15,580 nucleotides of DNA, taken from an uncultured Oceanospirillaceae bacterium (GTDB taxonomy: Bacteria; Pseudomonadota; Gammaproteobacteria; Pseudomonadales; Balneatricaceae). A program made the position numbers and the translations under genes. The stretch spans positions 1 to 15,580 of the forward strand of contig CAMIIY010000008.1 of assembly GCA_946221045.1 (NCBI GenBank). Direction: 5' to 3'. This document shows, one piece after another, positions 1-7,508 of this stretch. The notes beneath the pieces are model-generated. The model ran no database searches. It was not told the origin of the DNA and saw only the letters and a program-made list of their open reading frames with translations. Position 1 is the stretch's first letter. Every line of letters starts with the position of its first letter.

Positions 1-1
1 T

Positions 2-460
2 GGCGAGATTATTGCTGATCAGGTGTTGCTTTCTTACCAGCAGCAGTGGAATCGCTGGACGTTGACCGGTGAATATCTGTTTCAGGAATCACGGGTTGCG
101 GGTTTTGGTGGTCTTTTCTCAGGGCAGAAACCCACTCAGGGCGATGCAATTTATGCCCAGCTGGAATATCGCCTGTCACCGGCCGTCAGCGTCTTTCTCC
201 GGCGTGAGCTGGGCTATTCAGACAAACATGACCGCAACGGGAAAACCGCCGCTGCGGCAACGGCTACAGCCGCGCACCGGTATTATCATCGTGACTGGGC
301 GCTGGGCATCGGCTGGAAACCTGCAAATCAGTGGCTGTTGCGGGCAGAACTGCATAATGTAAAGGGTACCTCAGCCGTTTCACGGCTTGAAAATCCGGAC
401 AGTTCTCAGCTTGAGAAAGACTGGAATCTTTTTGTTTTGCAAGCGACTTACCGGTTTTGA
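2..460 (+). CDS. Outer-membrane beta-barrel protein (porin-like), C-terminal part
   Basis: The reading frame is open from the left window edge to a TGA at 458-460, so only the last 152 residues are seen and the true start lies outside. The segment alternates polar and hydrophobic or aromatic residues in short strands, for example around 'WTLTGEYLF', 'AQLEYRL', 'WALGIGW' and 'WLLRAELH'. It ends in 'LQATYRF', with a terminal phenylalanine typical of substrates of the outer-membrane assembly (BAM) machinery. This supports the C-terminal strands of an outer-membrane barrel. The substrate is unknown and I do not recognise a specific named porin. An alanine/threonine-rich stretch around codons 79-89 probably forms a surface loop. 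The stop codon is only two bases from the ATG of the GGDEF/EAL gene downstream, so the two are almost certainly co-transcribed. Confidence 0.7.
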   Translation, partial: GEIIADQVLLSYQQQWNRWTLTGEYLFQESRVAGFGGLFSGQKPTQGDAIYAQLEYRLSPAVSVFLRRELGYSDKHDRNGKTAAAATATAAHRYYHRDWALGIGWKPANQWLLRAELHNVKGTSAVSRLENPDSSQLEKDWNLFVLQATYRF

Positions 461-462
461 TC

Positions 463-3300
463 ATGCCTGAAATTGCATCTACCAAACGGTTTCTGAGTCT
501 CAAATGGAAGGTTGTGCTCTATCTGGCGCTGGTATTGGTGATTACACAGGTGATCTATGCCGTATACGCCTATCAGCAGCAGCTCCGCAACCTGGAAGAA
601 CTTCAGCAAAGCTCGATCGAGCGTGACCATGCCACCCTTGATGGCCTGATTCAGAACTCATTTGATCGCCTGCTGGAAGTGGGAGAGGTGATTCCCCTGC
701 TGGCAACGCTCAGGCAAGAGAACCCGGATGCCGCGCATTATGTTCAGGCCATCCGCGGGTATCTGCCCGATATGATGATCTCCGGAGCATTGGATGGGGC
801 GTTTTTGTACGACAGCGATCTCCGGTTGCTAGAGCAACAGGGTCAGGTCGCCGCACTGCCTTCAAAGCTGATCAGCGAAGTACAGTCCACAGAGATTCCT
901 CAGCGTCAGTTTCATTGTGGGCAAACCTGTGTTCGTTCGGTCGCGCTGCCCGTACTGCTTAAAGGGCAGGCTACGGGTGTCTTAGTGGTAAGCCGTGAGC
1001 TGCGCGACATCGTGCTGGAATTTAAAACTCAATATGGACGGGATATTGGTCTGGCGATGTCGGGCCAATCCAATACCGCGTTTGAGCTGCAATATTTAAC
1101 CATGCGTGATGAAAACTTTGAGGTGATTAACCGGGCTGTCAGTGAGCACTCCGTGCCCCTTGAGGGGGGAACCTTTAACGTCCTGTCTGAGCAGCGTACC
1201 TATCAGGTGGTTTTCAAACCTGTTGCGGGTGTAATGCAACAGGCGTACTGGATTCTGTTGTATGACCGGACGGACCTGCATACAAAACTGCGGAATGATC
1301 TGTTAAACAACCTGTTTATTGCCGGTTTTGGTCTGTTTTTCGCTGGATTGGTGCAACTTATGGTCTTGCGGCGTCCGCTGCGCACACTGAGCCGGATCGC
1401 CCAGTTGCTGCCGCTGCTGGCCAGCAGTAGTTATCGTGAAGTACGGCAGGGTTTGACGCAGTTCCGCGAGCGCAAAGTATATAGTGATGAACTGGATCAG
1501 CTACAGGATTCGACGGGTGATCTGACCATCCAGCTTGAGCATCTGGAAGCATCACTGGTGCAGCGTGCGCAAAATCTGCAACAGCGCTCGGAGCAGCTGA
1601 AGACAGAACGTGATTTTGTAACCCGTTTAATGGATACGGCTGAAACCCTGATCATGACCATGAATGCGGATGGCAGGGTTGTATCCATGAACCGTTATGG
1701 CCGCCAGCTGTTTCGCCTGGGGGTGGATGATCTGCAGCTGAATTTTTTACAGCTTGCGCATCAGGCTGACGGGCATGAAAAGCACTTGCAGGCGATGAAA
1801 ACGGTGCTTTCAGGACAAAAAACCAAGCTACAGCTTGAATCCTCCCTGCTGGATGATGATGGCCATCTGCTGCATATCTCCTGGCTGCATAGCAAACTGG
1901 AACTGGCTGGCGCTGAGGCAGTGATCCTATCGATTGGCATGGATATCACCGAACGGACGCAGGCAGAGCAGCAGGTGTCTTGGTTGGCGAATCACGATAC
2001 CCTCACCAAACTGCCGAATCAGGTGATGTTTAATTCCAGTCTGGAGCAGGTTTTACGGGGGCAGCAGTCCGCCAGTGGCACACAAAAGAAAGTGGGCATT
2101 CTGTTCTGTGATTTCGATGGCTTTAAGGATGTTAACGATTCTCTGGGGCACCCTGTGGGGGATGAGCTACTTCAGCTGGCAGCCAGGCGGATTGCCAATG
2201 TGGTGGATGGCAAGGGGATGCTGGCCCGTCAGGGCGGAGATGAATTTTCCGTCATCCTTGGCAATTGTGATGATTTTGATCAGGTTGGCAGTGTGGCCGA
2301 TGCAATTCTGGAGGCGTTTCGTCATCCTTTTTCGATCTCGGGATATGAAATTTTTTCCAGTTTGAGTATCGGTATTGCGGTCTACCCTGACCATGGCAGC
2401 GATCGCATCAATTTGGTAAAGCATGCGGATGTCGCTATGTTTGAGGCCAAGGATCGCGGCAAAAATCAGTACTGTTTCTTTGAGGGTGCCAGTAGCAATT
2501 ACCGCTATGAGCGTTTTGCCCTGACCAACGATCTGCGCAAGGCGCTTGAGCGCGATGAGTTCAGGTTACTGTATCAGCCTCAGGTGGATGCCCGTAATGG
2601 TCAGGTGATTGGTGTCGAAGCCCTGTTGCGCTGGCAGCATCCCAGCCATGGCATGATCCCGCCGGATAAATTTATTCCGCTGGCGGAAGAGAGCGGGCTG
2701 ATTATTGAGATTGGACACTGGGTGCTGCTGGAAGCCTGTCGTAAAACCCAGGAGTGGAATCAGCAGGGGATGCACTTCCAGATAGGTGTGAATCTGGCGG
2801 GGCAGCAGATCCTGCATGCGTCGCTGCTGGATGTACTGAATCAGGTGCTGCGTGAAACCGGGTTGCCGCCTGAGCTGCTGGATCTTGAAGTGACTGAAAA
2901 CTTTCTGTTGCGTCAGCCTGAAGTGACGCTGCCAAAACTGCGTCAAATCCGGGAGATGGGTGTGCAGCTCTCAATGGACGATTTTGGGACCGGTTTTTCG
3001 TCACTGAGTTATCTGAAAAAGCTGCCGCTTGATACCCTGAAAATCGACAAGAGCTTTATTAACGATATTGGTGACCGGGGTGAAGGTGAGACCATTATCA
3101 AGGCGATCATCGGTCTGGCCCAGGGCCTTGGACTGGAGTGTATTGCGGAAGGTGTAGAAACCCCTCGCCAGCTGACCTACCTGATCAATCATGGTTGTCA
3201 TCTCATTCAGGGGTACTACTTCAGTAAACCCCTGAGTGCCGAAGAGATTCCGGATTATGTCCGACAGCAGATGCGTCAGAGCCTGCAACTGAAAAAATAA
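463..3300 (+). CDS. Membrane c-di-GMP enzyme: periplasmic sensor-PAS-GGDEF-EAL
   Basis: A 945-residue inner-membrane protein that probably makes and/or breaks down cyclic di-GMP. Order of parts: transmembrane helix 1 (about residues 14-35); a periplasmic domain of about 245 residues resembling the dCACHE type, with a Cys152-X3-Cys156 pair; transmembrane helix 2 (about 283-302); a HAMP/coiled-coil linker; PAS (about 386-500, ending in a 'DITERTQAEQQ' PAC-like segment); GGDEF (motif at 591-595, intact); EAL (motif at 719-721, intact). The EAL domain keeps the VNL asparagine, the ExTE glutamates, the DDFGTG loop, the LKID lysine and the EGVET glutamate, so phosphodiesterase activity is expected. 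The GGDEF motif is also canonical, but the usual RxxD inhibitory site reads DGKG, so product feedback by that site is unlikely. ATG 463 is preferred; a TTG at 457 is in frame and would overlap the upstream stop. No strong ribosome-binding site is visible, which fits translational coupling to the barrel gene. The net activity cannot be predicted. Confidence 0.9.
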   Translation: MPEIASTKRFLSLKWKVVLYLALVLVITQVIYAVYAYQQQLRNLEELQQSSIERDHATLDGLIQNSFDRLLEVGEVIPLLATLRQENPDAAHYVQAIRGYLPDMMISGALDGAFLYDSDLRLLEQQGQVAALPSKLISEVQSTEIPQRQFHCGQTCVRSVALPVLLKGQATGVLVVSRELRDIVLEFKTQYGRDIGLAMSGQSNTAFELQYLTMRDENFEVINRAVSEHSVPLEGGTFNVLSEQRTYQVVFKPVAGVMQQAYWILLYDRTDLHTKLRNDLLNNLFIAGFGLFFAGLVQLMVLRRPLRTLSRIAQLLPLLASSSYREVRQGLTQFRERKVYSDELDQLQDSTGDLTIQLEHLEASLVQRAQNLQQRSEQLKTERDFVTRLMDTAETLIMTMNADGRVVSMNRYGRQLFRLGVDDLQLNFLQLAHQADGHEKHLQAMKTVLSGQKTKLQLESSLLDDDGHLLHISWLHSKLELAGAEAVILSIGMDITERTQAEQQVSWLANHDTLTKLPNQVMFNSSLEQVLRGQQSASGTQKKVGILFCDFDGFKDVNDSLGHPVGDELLQLAARRIANVVDGKGMLARQGGDEFSVILGNCDDFDQVGSVADAILEAFRHPFSISGYEIFSSLSIGIAVYPDHGSDRINLVKHADVAMFEAKDRGKNQYCFFEGASSNYRYERFALTNDLRKALERDEFRLLYQPQVDARNGQVIGVEALLRWQHPSHGMIPPDKFIPLAEESGLIIEIGHWVLLEACRKTQEWNQQGMHFQIGVNLAGQQILHASLLDVLNQVLRETGLPPELLDLEVTENFLLRQPEVTLPKLRQIREMGVQLSMDDFGTGFSSLSYLKKLPLDTLKIDKSFINDIGDRGEGETIIKAIIGLAQGLGLECIAEGVETPRQLTYLINHGCHLIQGYYFSKPLSAEEIPDYVRQQMRQSLQLKK

Positions 3301-3333
3301 TCAGTGCAGGCCGAGAATACGTGCCCGGGCCTG
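3292..3333 (-). terminator. Possible intrinsic terminator of the minus-strand PA2817-family gene
   Basis: Read on the minus strand, CAGGCC and GGCCTG (3333-3328 and 3312-3307) can pair across a 15-base loop. Nine bases further on come six T residues (3297-3292). The hairpin overlaps the end of the coding sequence, and the T run falls in the last lysine codons of the convergent GGDEF/EAL gene. The large loop and the gap before the T run make it a weak candidate. Confidence 0.25.
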
Positions 3334-3693
3334 TTCATAGTTGAAGTCGGTATTACCCTGCTCTTCGGCCTCGAAGCGCAGTTCATCCAGTTGCTGGTAA
3401 CGCTGAATTTCATCATCCGGCATAAAGTGCAGGCAACTGCCCCCGAAAAACCAGAACAGATCCCGTGGTACCAAAGGCATCAGGTCGGTGTAGGTGATGG
3501 CAATGCGCTCCAGCAGTGTCTGTCCGAGACTGAGATCAACCTGCTGGGCAAAGCTGTCGACCAGCTGTTGCCACTGATCCAGCAGTTCAACCGCAGTGCT
3601 GTCTTCCGGGTCATCAAAGGGTGCATGGCGGGACAGGTTGTTGTACGCCAGTTTCAGCAGATTCAGATGAAAGTCCTGATAGGCTTTTTGCAT
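3301..3693 (-). CDS. PA2817-family conserved protein of unknown function
   Basis: A 130-residue soluble protein with no signal peptide or membrane segment. It is rich in acidic and aromatic residues. The most recognisable part is 'VPRDLFWFFGGSCLHFMPD' (about residues 80-98), which I recall as the hallmark of the Pseudomonas PA2817 family; that assignment is from memory. No catalytic motif is apparent and I propose no function. The start at 3693 was chosen because AAGGA lies seven bases upstream; the open frame extends 30 codons further without a better site. Its stop codon abuts the stop of the GGDEF/EAL gene, so the two are strictly convergent. It diverges from yadG across a 160-base gap. 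In P. aeruginosa, PA2817 lies next to arr (PA2818, an EAL-domain membrane protein) and near an ABC-2 exporter pair and queF, so this neighbourhood looks partly conserved. Confidence 0.7.
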   Translation of the reverse strand: MQKAYQDFHLNLLKLAYNNLSRHAPFDDPEDSTAVELLDQWQQLVDSFAQQVDLSLGQTLLERIAITYTDLMPLVPRDLFWFFGGSCLHFMPDDEIQRYQQLDELRFEAEEQGNTDFNYEQARARILGLH

Positions 3694-3710
3694 GCGCGGG
3701 TCCTTTGGAG

Positions 3711-3738
3711 TTGAGCCATTGTTTCGGGCCGGTATTCT
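3711..3738 (+). promoter_or_regulatory. Weak sigma70-like promoter candidate for yadG cluster
   Basis: TTGAGC (3711-3716) and TATTCT (3733-3738) are separated by 16 bases in the divergent gap between the PA2817-family gene and yadG. Each hexamer matches four of six consensus positions. It would give a leader of about 110 bases before yadG. This is the best plus-strand match I see here, but it is weak. Confidence 0.2.
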
Positions 3739-3853
3739 AGCGCGAAGCCGGTCAGCTGTCCTGCCGGTAACACTCTGTTGCACGGCCAGATCTTGAAATC
3801 TGCCGCTTCAGGCCTCACCTTACAGCCTACACACAGCCGACCGGACATGACGG

Positions 3854-4795
3854 ATGACCTCAGCTTTACTGATCGAAGATCTGCACAAGGTCTATGACAA
3901 TCAATTTGCCGCGCTCAAGGGAATCTCACTGGAAGTTAAACAGGGAGATTTCTTTGCGTTGCTGGGGCCGAACGGGGCAGGCAAGTCCACCACGCTGGGT
4001 ATCGTTTCGTCGCTGGTGAACAAAACATCGGGCCGGGTCAGTGTGTTCGGTCATGACATTGACCAGGCTCTGACCCGGGCAAAACTCTGCCTTGGCGTGG
4101 TGCCTCAGGAGTTTAATTTCAACCCGTTTGAGCGGGTGATTGATATTGTGATTACCCAGGCTGGTTTTTATGGCATTCCCAAGAAACAGGCGACCGAGCG
4201 GGCCGAGCATTACCTGAGAAAACTGGGCCTGTGGGATAAACGTTTTGAACGGGCCCGCATGCTCTCCGGCGGTATGAAGCGCCGATTGATGATTGCCCGG
4301 GCGCTGGTACATGAGCCCCGCCTGCTGATTCTGGATGAACCCACAGCGGGGGTAGACATTGAACTGCGCCGCTCCATGTGGGCCTTTCTGCAGGAGATCA
4401 ATGCGGCGGGCACCACCATCATTCTGACGACGCACTACCTTGAAGAAGCGGAAAGCCTGTGTCGCAATATTGCGATTATTGATCATGGCCGGATTGTGCA
4501 GAACAGCTCGATGAAGTCCCTGCTGGCGAAACTGAACACAGAGACGTTTGTGCTGGATCTGGAACAGGATATCACTGCGTTGCCCGAGGTGGACGACTAT
4601 GTTCTGCGCTGGGTGGATGAACATACCCTTGAAGTGGATATCGAAAAGTCCCGGGGCATCAATCCTTTGTTCAGACAATTGTCGGAGCAGGGGGTCACGG
4701 TCAGCAGTATGCGTAACAAGGCCAACCGGCTGGAAGAGCTGTTTGTGTCACTGGTTGATAAAAATCTGCCCAAAGAAAAAGCGAGTCAGGCATGA
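3854..4795 (+). CDS. yadG: ABC-2 type exporter ATP-binding subunit, YadG family
   Basis: A 313-residue cytoplasmic ATPase that should power the membrane partner YadH encoded immediately downstream. All nucleotide-binding elements are present: Walker A GPNGAGKST (residues 38-46), a Q-loop within 'VVPQEFNFNPF', the ABC signature LSGGM (137-141), Walker B LLILDE (157-162) and the switch histidine His194 in 'TTHYLEE'. Long stretches match E. coli YadG as I remember it, including 'SSLVNKTSGRVSVFG', 'DEPTAGVDIELRRSMW' and the end 'MRNKANRLEELFVSLV', and the length is about the same. The start at 3854 aligns with the YadG N-terminus; an ATG eight bases upstream is out of frame. The ribosome-binding site is poor. 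The exported substrate of YadGH is not established. The gene heads a five-gene cluster and overlaps yadH by four bases (ATGA). Confidence 0.93.
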   Translation: MTSALLIEDLHKVYDNQFAALKGISLEVKQGDFFALLGPNGAGKSTTLGIVSSLVNKTSGRVSVFGHDIDQALTRAKLCLGVVPQEFNFNPFERVIDIVITQAGFYGIPKKQATERAEHYLRKLGLWDKRFERARMLSGGMKRRLMIARALVHEPRLLILDEPTAGVDIELRRSMWAFLQEINAAGTTIILTTHYLEEAESLCRNIAIIDHGRIVQNSSMKSLLAKLNTETFVLDLEQDITALPEVDDYVLRWVDEHTLEVDIEKSRGINPLFRQLSEQGVTVSSMRNKANRLEELFVSLVDKNLPKEKASQA

Positions 4796-5601
4796 ATGTA
4801 ACTCCAAGCTCAGACTACAGTTCAGCGCGTTATCGTAAATTACTCTGGACTGCATTCAGCACCATCGTGGTGAAAGAGATTCGTCGTTTTACCCGGATCT
4901 GGGCGCAGACAATGCTGCCGCCGGCCATTACCATGACTCTGTACTTTATTATTTTTGGTAACCTGATTGGCAGCCGTATCGGTGACATGGATGGCTTTGA
5001 TTACATGGAGTACATTGTGCCCGGGCTGATCATGATGTCGGTGATCACTAACTCCTATGGCAATGTGGTGTCCTCGTTTTTTGGCACGAAGTTCCAGCAC
5101 AGTATTGAAGAGCTGCTGGTGGCTCCGGTTCCTAACTGGGTTATTCTGAGCGGTTATGTCCTCGGTGGTGTGTCCCGTGGGCTGGCAGTCGGGTTTATTG
5201 TGACGCTGTTGTCGCTGTTTTTTACCGATCTGCAGATTCATCATTTTGGCGTGACTATTGGCATTGTGCTGATGACGGCGGTGCTGTTTTCGCTGGGTGG
5301 TTTTATCAATGCTGTTTATGCCACCACCTTTGATGATATCGCCATTATTCCGACCTTTGTGCTGACGCCGCTGACTTATCTTGGCGGGGTGTTTTATTCG
5401 ATTAACCTGCTGCCTGAGTTCTGGCAGGGGGTGTCTCAGCTCAACCCGATTCTATATATGGTAAACAGCTTTCGTTATGGCATTCTGGGCGTCAGCGATA
5501 TTCATGTGGGATTTGCTTTTGGCATGATTTTGCTATTTATTGGGTGCCTCTTTACCTACTCACTGCATTTGCTGAATACCGGCAAGGGAATTCGTAATTA
5601 A
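4792..5601 (+). CDS. yadH: ABC-2 type exporter permease, YadH family
   Basis: A 269-residue polytopic inner-membrane protein, the permease partner of YadG. It has about six hydrophobic segments and the ABC-2 signature region 'FVLTPLTYLGGVFYSINLLP' near residues 188-207. Matches to E. coli YadH, recalled from memory, are long: 'TMTLYFIIFGNLIGSRIGDM', 'VPGLIMMSVITN' and 'IEELLVAPVP'. The N-terminus is about 12 residues longer than that of the E. coli protein. The start codon overlaps the yadG stop (4792-4795) and the stop overlaps the queF start by one base (TAATG), so translational coupling on both sides is likely. The substrate is unknown. Confidence 0.92.
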   Translation: MNVTPSSDYSSARYRKLLWTAFSTIVVKEIRRFTRIWAQTMLPPAITMTLYFIIFGNLIGSRIGDMDGFDYMEYIVPGLIMMSVITNSYGNVVSSFFGTKFQHSIEELLVAPVPNWVILSGYVLGGVSRGLAVGFIVTLLSLFFTDLQIHHFGVTIGIVLMTAVLFSLGGFINAVYATTFDDIAIIPTFVLTPLTYLGGVFYSINLLPEFWQGVSQLNPILYMVNSFRYGILGVSDIHVGFAFGMILLFIGCLFTYSLHLLNTGKGIRN

Positions 5602-6425
5602 TGAAACCATCCAACCCCCTGCACAGTTCGCCTCTGGGGCAGCAGGCGGACTATATCAATCAGTATTCACCTGAGTTGCTGCATCCGATTCCGCGGCATA
5701 TTAACTGGGCGGAAAAAGGCATTGATCGCAGTTCATTACCGTTCAGAGGGGTGGATATCTGGAATGCTTATGAGCTTTCCTGGCTGAACCCCCGTGGCAA
5801 ACCGGAAGTGCGTCTGGCAGAGATTAAAGTGGCGGCGCATTCACTGAATATCATTGAGTCGAAGTCGCTTAAGCTCTACCTGAACTCTTATAACCTGAGC
5901 CGGTTCGAGTCACAGCAGCAGGTGGTTAAGCAGCTTACCAGCGATCTTTCAAATGCCGCCGAGGGTGAGGTTTCTGTACGTCTTTACCATCCCGATCAGG
6001 CCCCGGCATTTGGCCAGTTCACCGGATTCTGTATTGATAATCAGGATGTTGAAATCGAACATTATCAGCCTGCTCCTGCCTTGCTCACCACCGGTGATGA
6101 TGAGGTGGAAGAGGTCCTGTACAGTCATTTGCTGAAGTCCAATTGTCCGGTAACCGGCCAACCTGACTGGGCTACGATTGGTATCAGTTACAAAGGCCGT
6201 GACATTGATCGTGAAGGCTTGCTGAAATACATCATCTCCTACCGCGAGCATGGCGATTTTCACGAGCAGTGTGTCGAAAATATCTTTATGGATATCTGGC
6301 AGCAGTGCCAGCCGGAAAGCCTCAGCGTCTACGCACGATATGTGCGTCGTGGCGGGCTGGATATCAACCCGTTCCGCAGCTCCGAGATGGATGATATCGA
6401 TAATCTTCGTCTCAGCCGACAGTAA
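5601..6425 (+). CDS. queF: NADPH-dependent 7-cyano-7-deazaguanine (preQ0) reductase
   Basis: A 274-residue cytoplasmic enzyme that reduces the nitrile of preQ0 to the amine preQ1 using NADPH, a step in queuosine tRNA modification. It is the long, two-domain form typical of gammaproteobacteria (E. coli QueF is about 282 residues). The catalytic cysteine is Cys182 in 'SNCPVTGQPDW' and the partner aspartate is Asp189, with the same seven-residue spacing as in E. coli. The QueF motif appears as 'ESKSLKLYLNSYN' near residue 90. The C-terminus has 'EHGDFHEQCVENIFMDI' and 'YARYVRRGGLDINPFRS', both nearly identical to E. coli as remembered. It starts inside the yadH stop codon. I see no preQ1 riboswitch upstream, as expected for an internal operon gene. 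Confidence 0.96.
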   Translation: MKPSNPLHSSPLGQQADYINQYSPELLHPIPRHINWAEKGIDRSSLPFRGVDIWNAYELSWLNPRGKPEVRLAEIKVAAHSLNIIESKSLKLYLNSYNLSRFESQQQVVKQLTSDLSNAAEGEVSVRLYHPDQAPAFGQFTGFCIDNQDVEIEHYQPAPALLTTGDDEVEEVLYSHLLKSNCPVTGQPDWATIGISYKGRDIDREGLLKYIISYREHGDFHEQCVENIFMDIWQQCQPESLSVYARYVRRGGLDINPFRSSEMDDIDNLRLSRQ

Positions 6426-6436
6426 AGGGCCCTGAT

Positions 6437-7006
6437 ATGGACGCATTAACACTGTTACACGAGCGGGTATCCATGCCGCTGCTGGAGGCACCGGGCCCTT
6501 CGGCGGAGCAACTGGAGCAGATTTTTACTGCTGCCGTCAGGGCGCCCGATCATGGGGCTTTAAAACCCTGGCGTTTTCTGCTGATTGAAGGCGATGACCG
6601 CCGGGCGCTGGGTGAGCTGTTTACCCGGGCCGCCCGGAGTGATGATCCTGAGCTTCCGGAAGAGCGGCTACAGAAGACCGCCGGAAAACCTTTGCGTGCA
6701 CCCAGTATTATTGTGGTGATTGCAAAAGGGCTTGAGCACCCGAAAGTGCCTGTGCTTGAGCAGCAGGTCTCAGCAGGCTGCTGTGCCCAGAACATGATTC
6801 TGGCGGCGCATGCGCTGGGCCTGGGGGCGATGTGGCGTACCGGGGGTATGGCGTATCACCCGGTTGTACACAGCGGACTGGGACTGAGTGCTGAAGAAAC
6901 CATTATTGGTTTTATCTATCTGGGTACACCGGTGCGTGAGCGTCGGGTACCTAAACTGGATTCAGCAAGCTTTGTGACCCGCTGGCCGGAGCGAAGCGAT
7001 GGCTGA
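6437..7006 (+). CDS. ydjA: YdjA-type nitroreductase family flavoprotein
   Basis: A 189-residue protein of the nitroreductase fold, expected to bind FMN as a homodimer and reduce substrates with NAD(P)H. It matches E. coli YdjA from memory in length and in blocks: 'MDALTLLHER' at the start, 'RAPDHGALKPWRF' (about residues 35-47), 'SAGCCAQNMILAAHALGLG' (about 113-131), 'MWRTGG' and 'IIGFIYLGTP'. The usual RRS near residue 10 reads RVS, keeping the first arginine and the serine likely to contact FMN. The physiological substrate of this family is not known. The gene starts 11 bases after queF with an AAAGGG ribosome-binding site and overlaps the following thioesterase gene by eight bases. Confidence 0.88.
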   Translation: MDALTLLHERVSMPLLEAPGPSAEQLEQIFTAAVRAPDHGALKPWRFLLIEGDDRRALGELFTRAARSDDPELPEERLQKTAGKPLRAPSIIVVIAKGLEHPKVPVLEQQVSAGCCAQNMILAAHALGLGAMWRTGGMAYHPVVHSGLGLSAEETIIGFIYLGTPVRERRVPKLDSASFVTRWPERSDG

Positions 7007-7475
7007 ACCTGTCAGCGGTGACGTGTTTCTCGCCCGACTTAAGCGTGAGATTCCACTGACCTGTCATATGGGGTTGAGCACGCCCAACTGGAATGGTCAG
7101 ACGTTACAGATGCCGGCTGCTCTGGCGCCGAATGTGAACGATAAAGGCACCGGGTTTGGTGGATCGCAGGTGGCACTGGCGACCCTGTGCGGCTGGAGCA
7201 TTACCACGCTGTGGCTCGAGCAGTCGGGTTTTAAAGCATCGGTGGTAGTAAAGGAGAGTCAGGTTGAATACCTGAAACCGGTGACCGGGGATTTTGTTGT
7301 GGAAACCGAGCTGCCACCGGAATCTGTCCTGGCAGAGGCCCTGGCCCGTTATCAGGCCCGGGGCAGAACGCGCCTTAATCTGGAGGTACTAGTGCGTCAG
7401 GGAGAGACGGTCGCGCTGCGATTACAGGGCCAGTATGTGGCTTTCAGACCAGAACCCCGTCCGGCAGAAATCTGA
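6999..7475 (+). CDS. YiiD C-terminal-type hot-dog thioesterase
   Basis: A 158-residue protein that looks like a stand-alone copy of the putative thioesterase domain found at the C-terminus of E. coli YiiD (FabY). The diagnostic segment is 'NVNDKGTGFGGSQVALATL' (about residues 47-65), followed by a central helix and the strand region 'VVVKESQVEYLKPV'. No signal peptide or membrane helix is seen. By family it would hydrolyse or bind acyl thioesters, but the substrate is unknown. A GGAG lies about seven bases before the ATG at 6999, within the end of ydjA. It is the last gene of the same-strand run, and a hairpin starts right after its stop. A start at the internal methionine in 'HMGL' is unlikely given the ribosome-binding site. 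Confidence 0.8.
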   Translation: MAEPVSGDVFLARLKREIPLTCHMGLSTPNWNGQTLQMPAALAPNVNDKGTGFGGSQVALATLCGWSITTLWLEQSGFKASVVVKESQVEYLKPVTGDFVVETELPPESVLAEALARYQARGRTRLNLEVLVRQGETVALRLQGQYVAFRPEPRPAEI

Positions 7476-7498
7476 GGCAGTACCCGGCGGGCACTGCC
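7476..7498. terminator. Hairpin between convergent genes, possible bidirectional terminator
   Basis: GGCAGT (7476-7481) pairs with ACTGCC (7493-7498). Inside, one mismatch is followed by CCC/GGG pairing around a GGC loop. It begins immediately after the thioesterase stop codon and lies just before the stop of the convergent cyclophilin gene. The nearest T run (TTTT, 7507-7510) is eight bases beyond the stem, so it is not a textbook intrinsic terminator. Confidence 0.45.
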
Positions 7499-7508
7499 AG
7501 TCCTGCTT

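Noticed and set aside
3926..4678. Long minus-strand open frame of 250 codons inside yadG
   Set aside because: It lies wholly opposite a gene with every ABC ATPase motif, and its translation has no recognisable fold or ribosome-binding site. It is a shadow frame.
5540..5610. preQ1 riboswitch before queF
   Set aside because: queF starts inside the yadH stop codon and no aptamer-like hairpin with an A-rich tail is seen there or before yadG.
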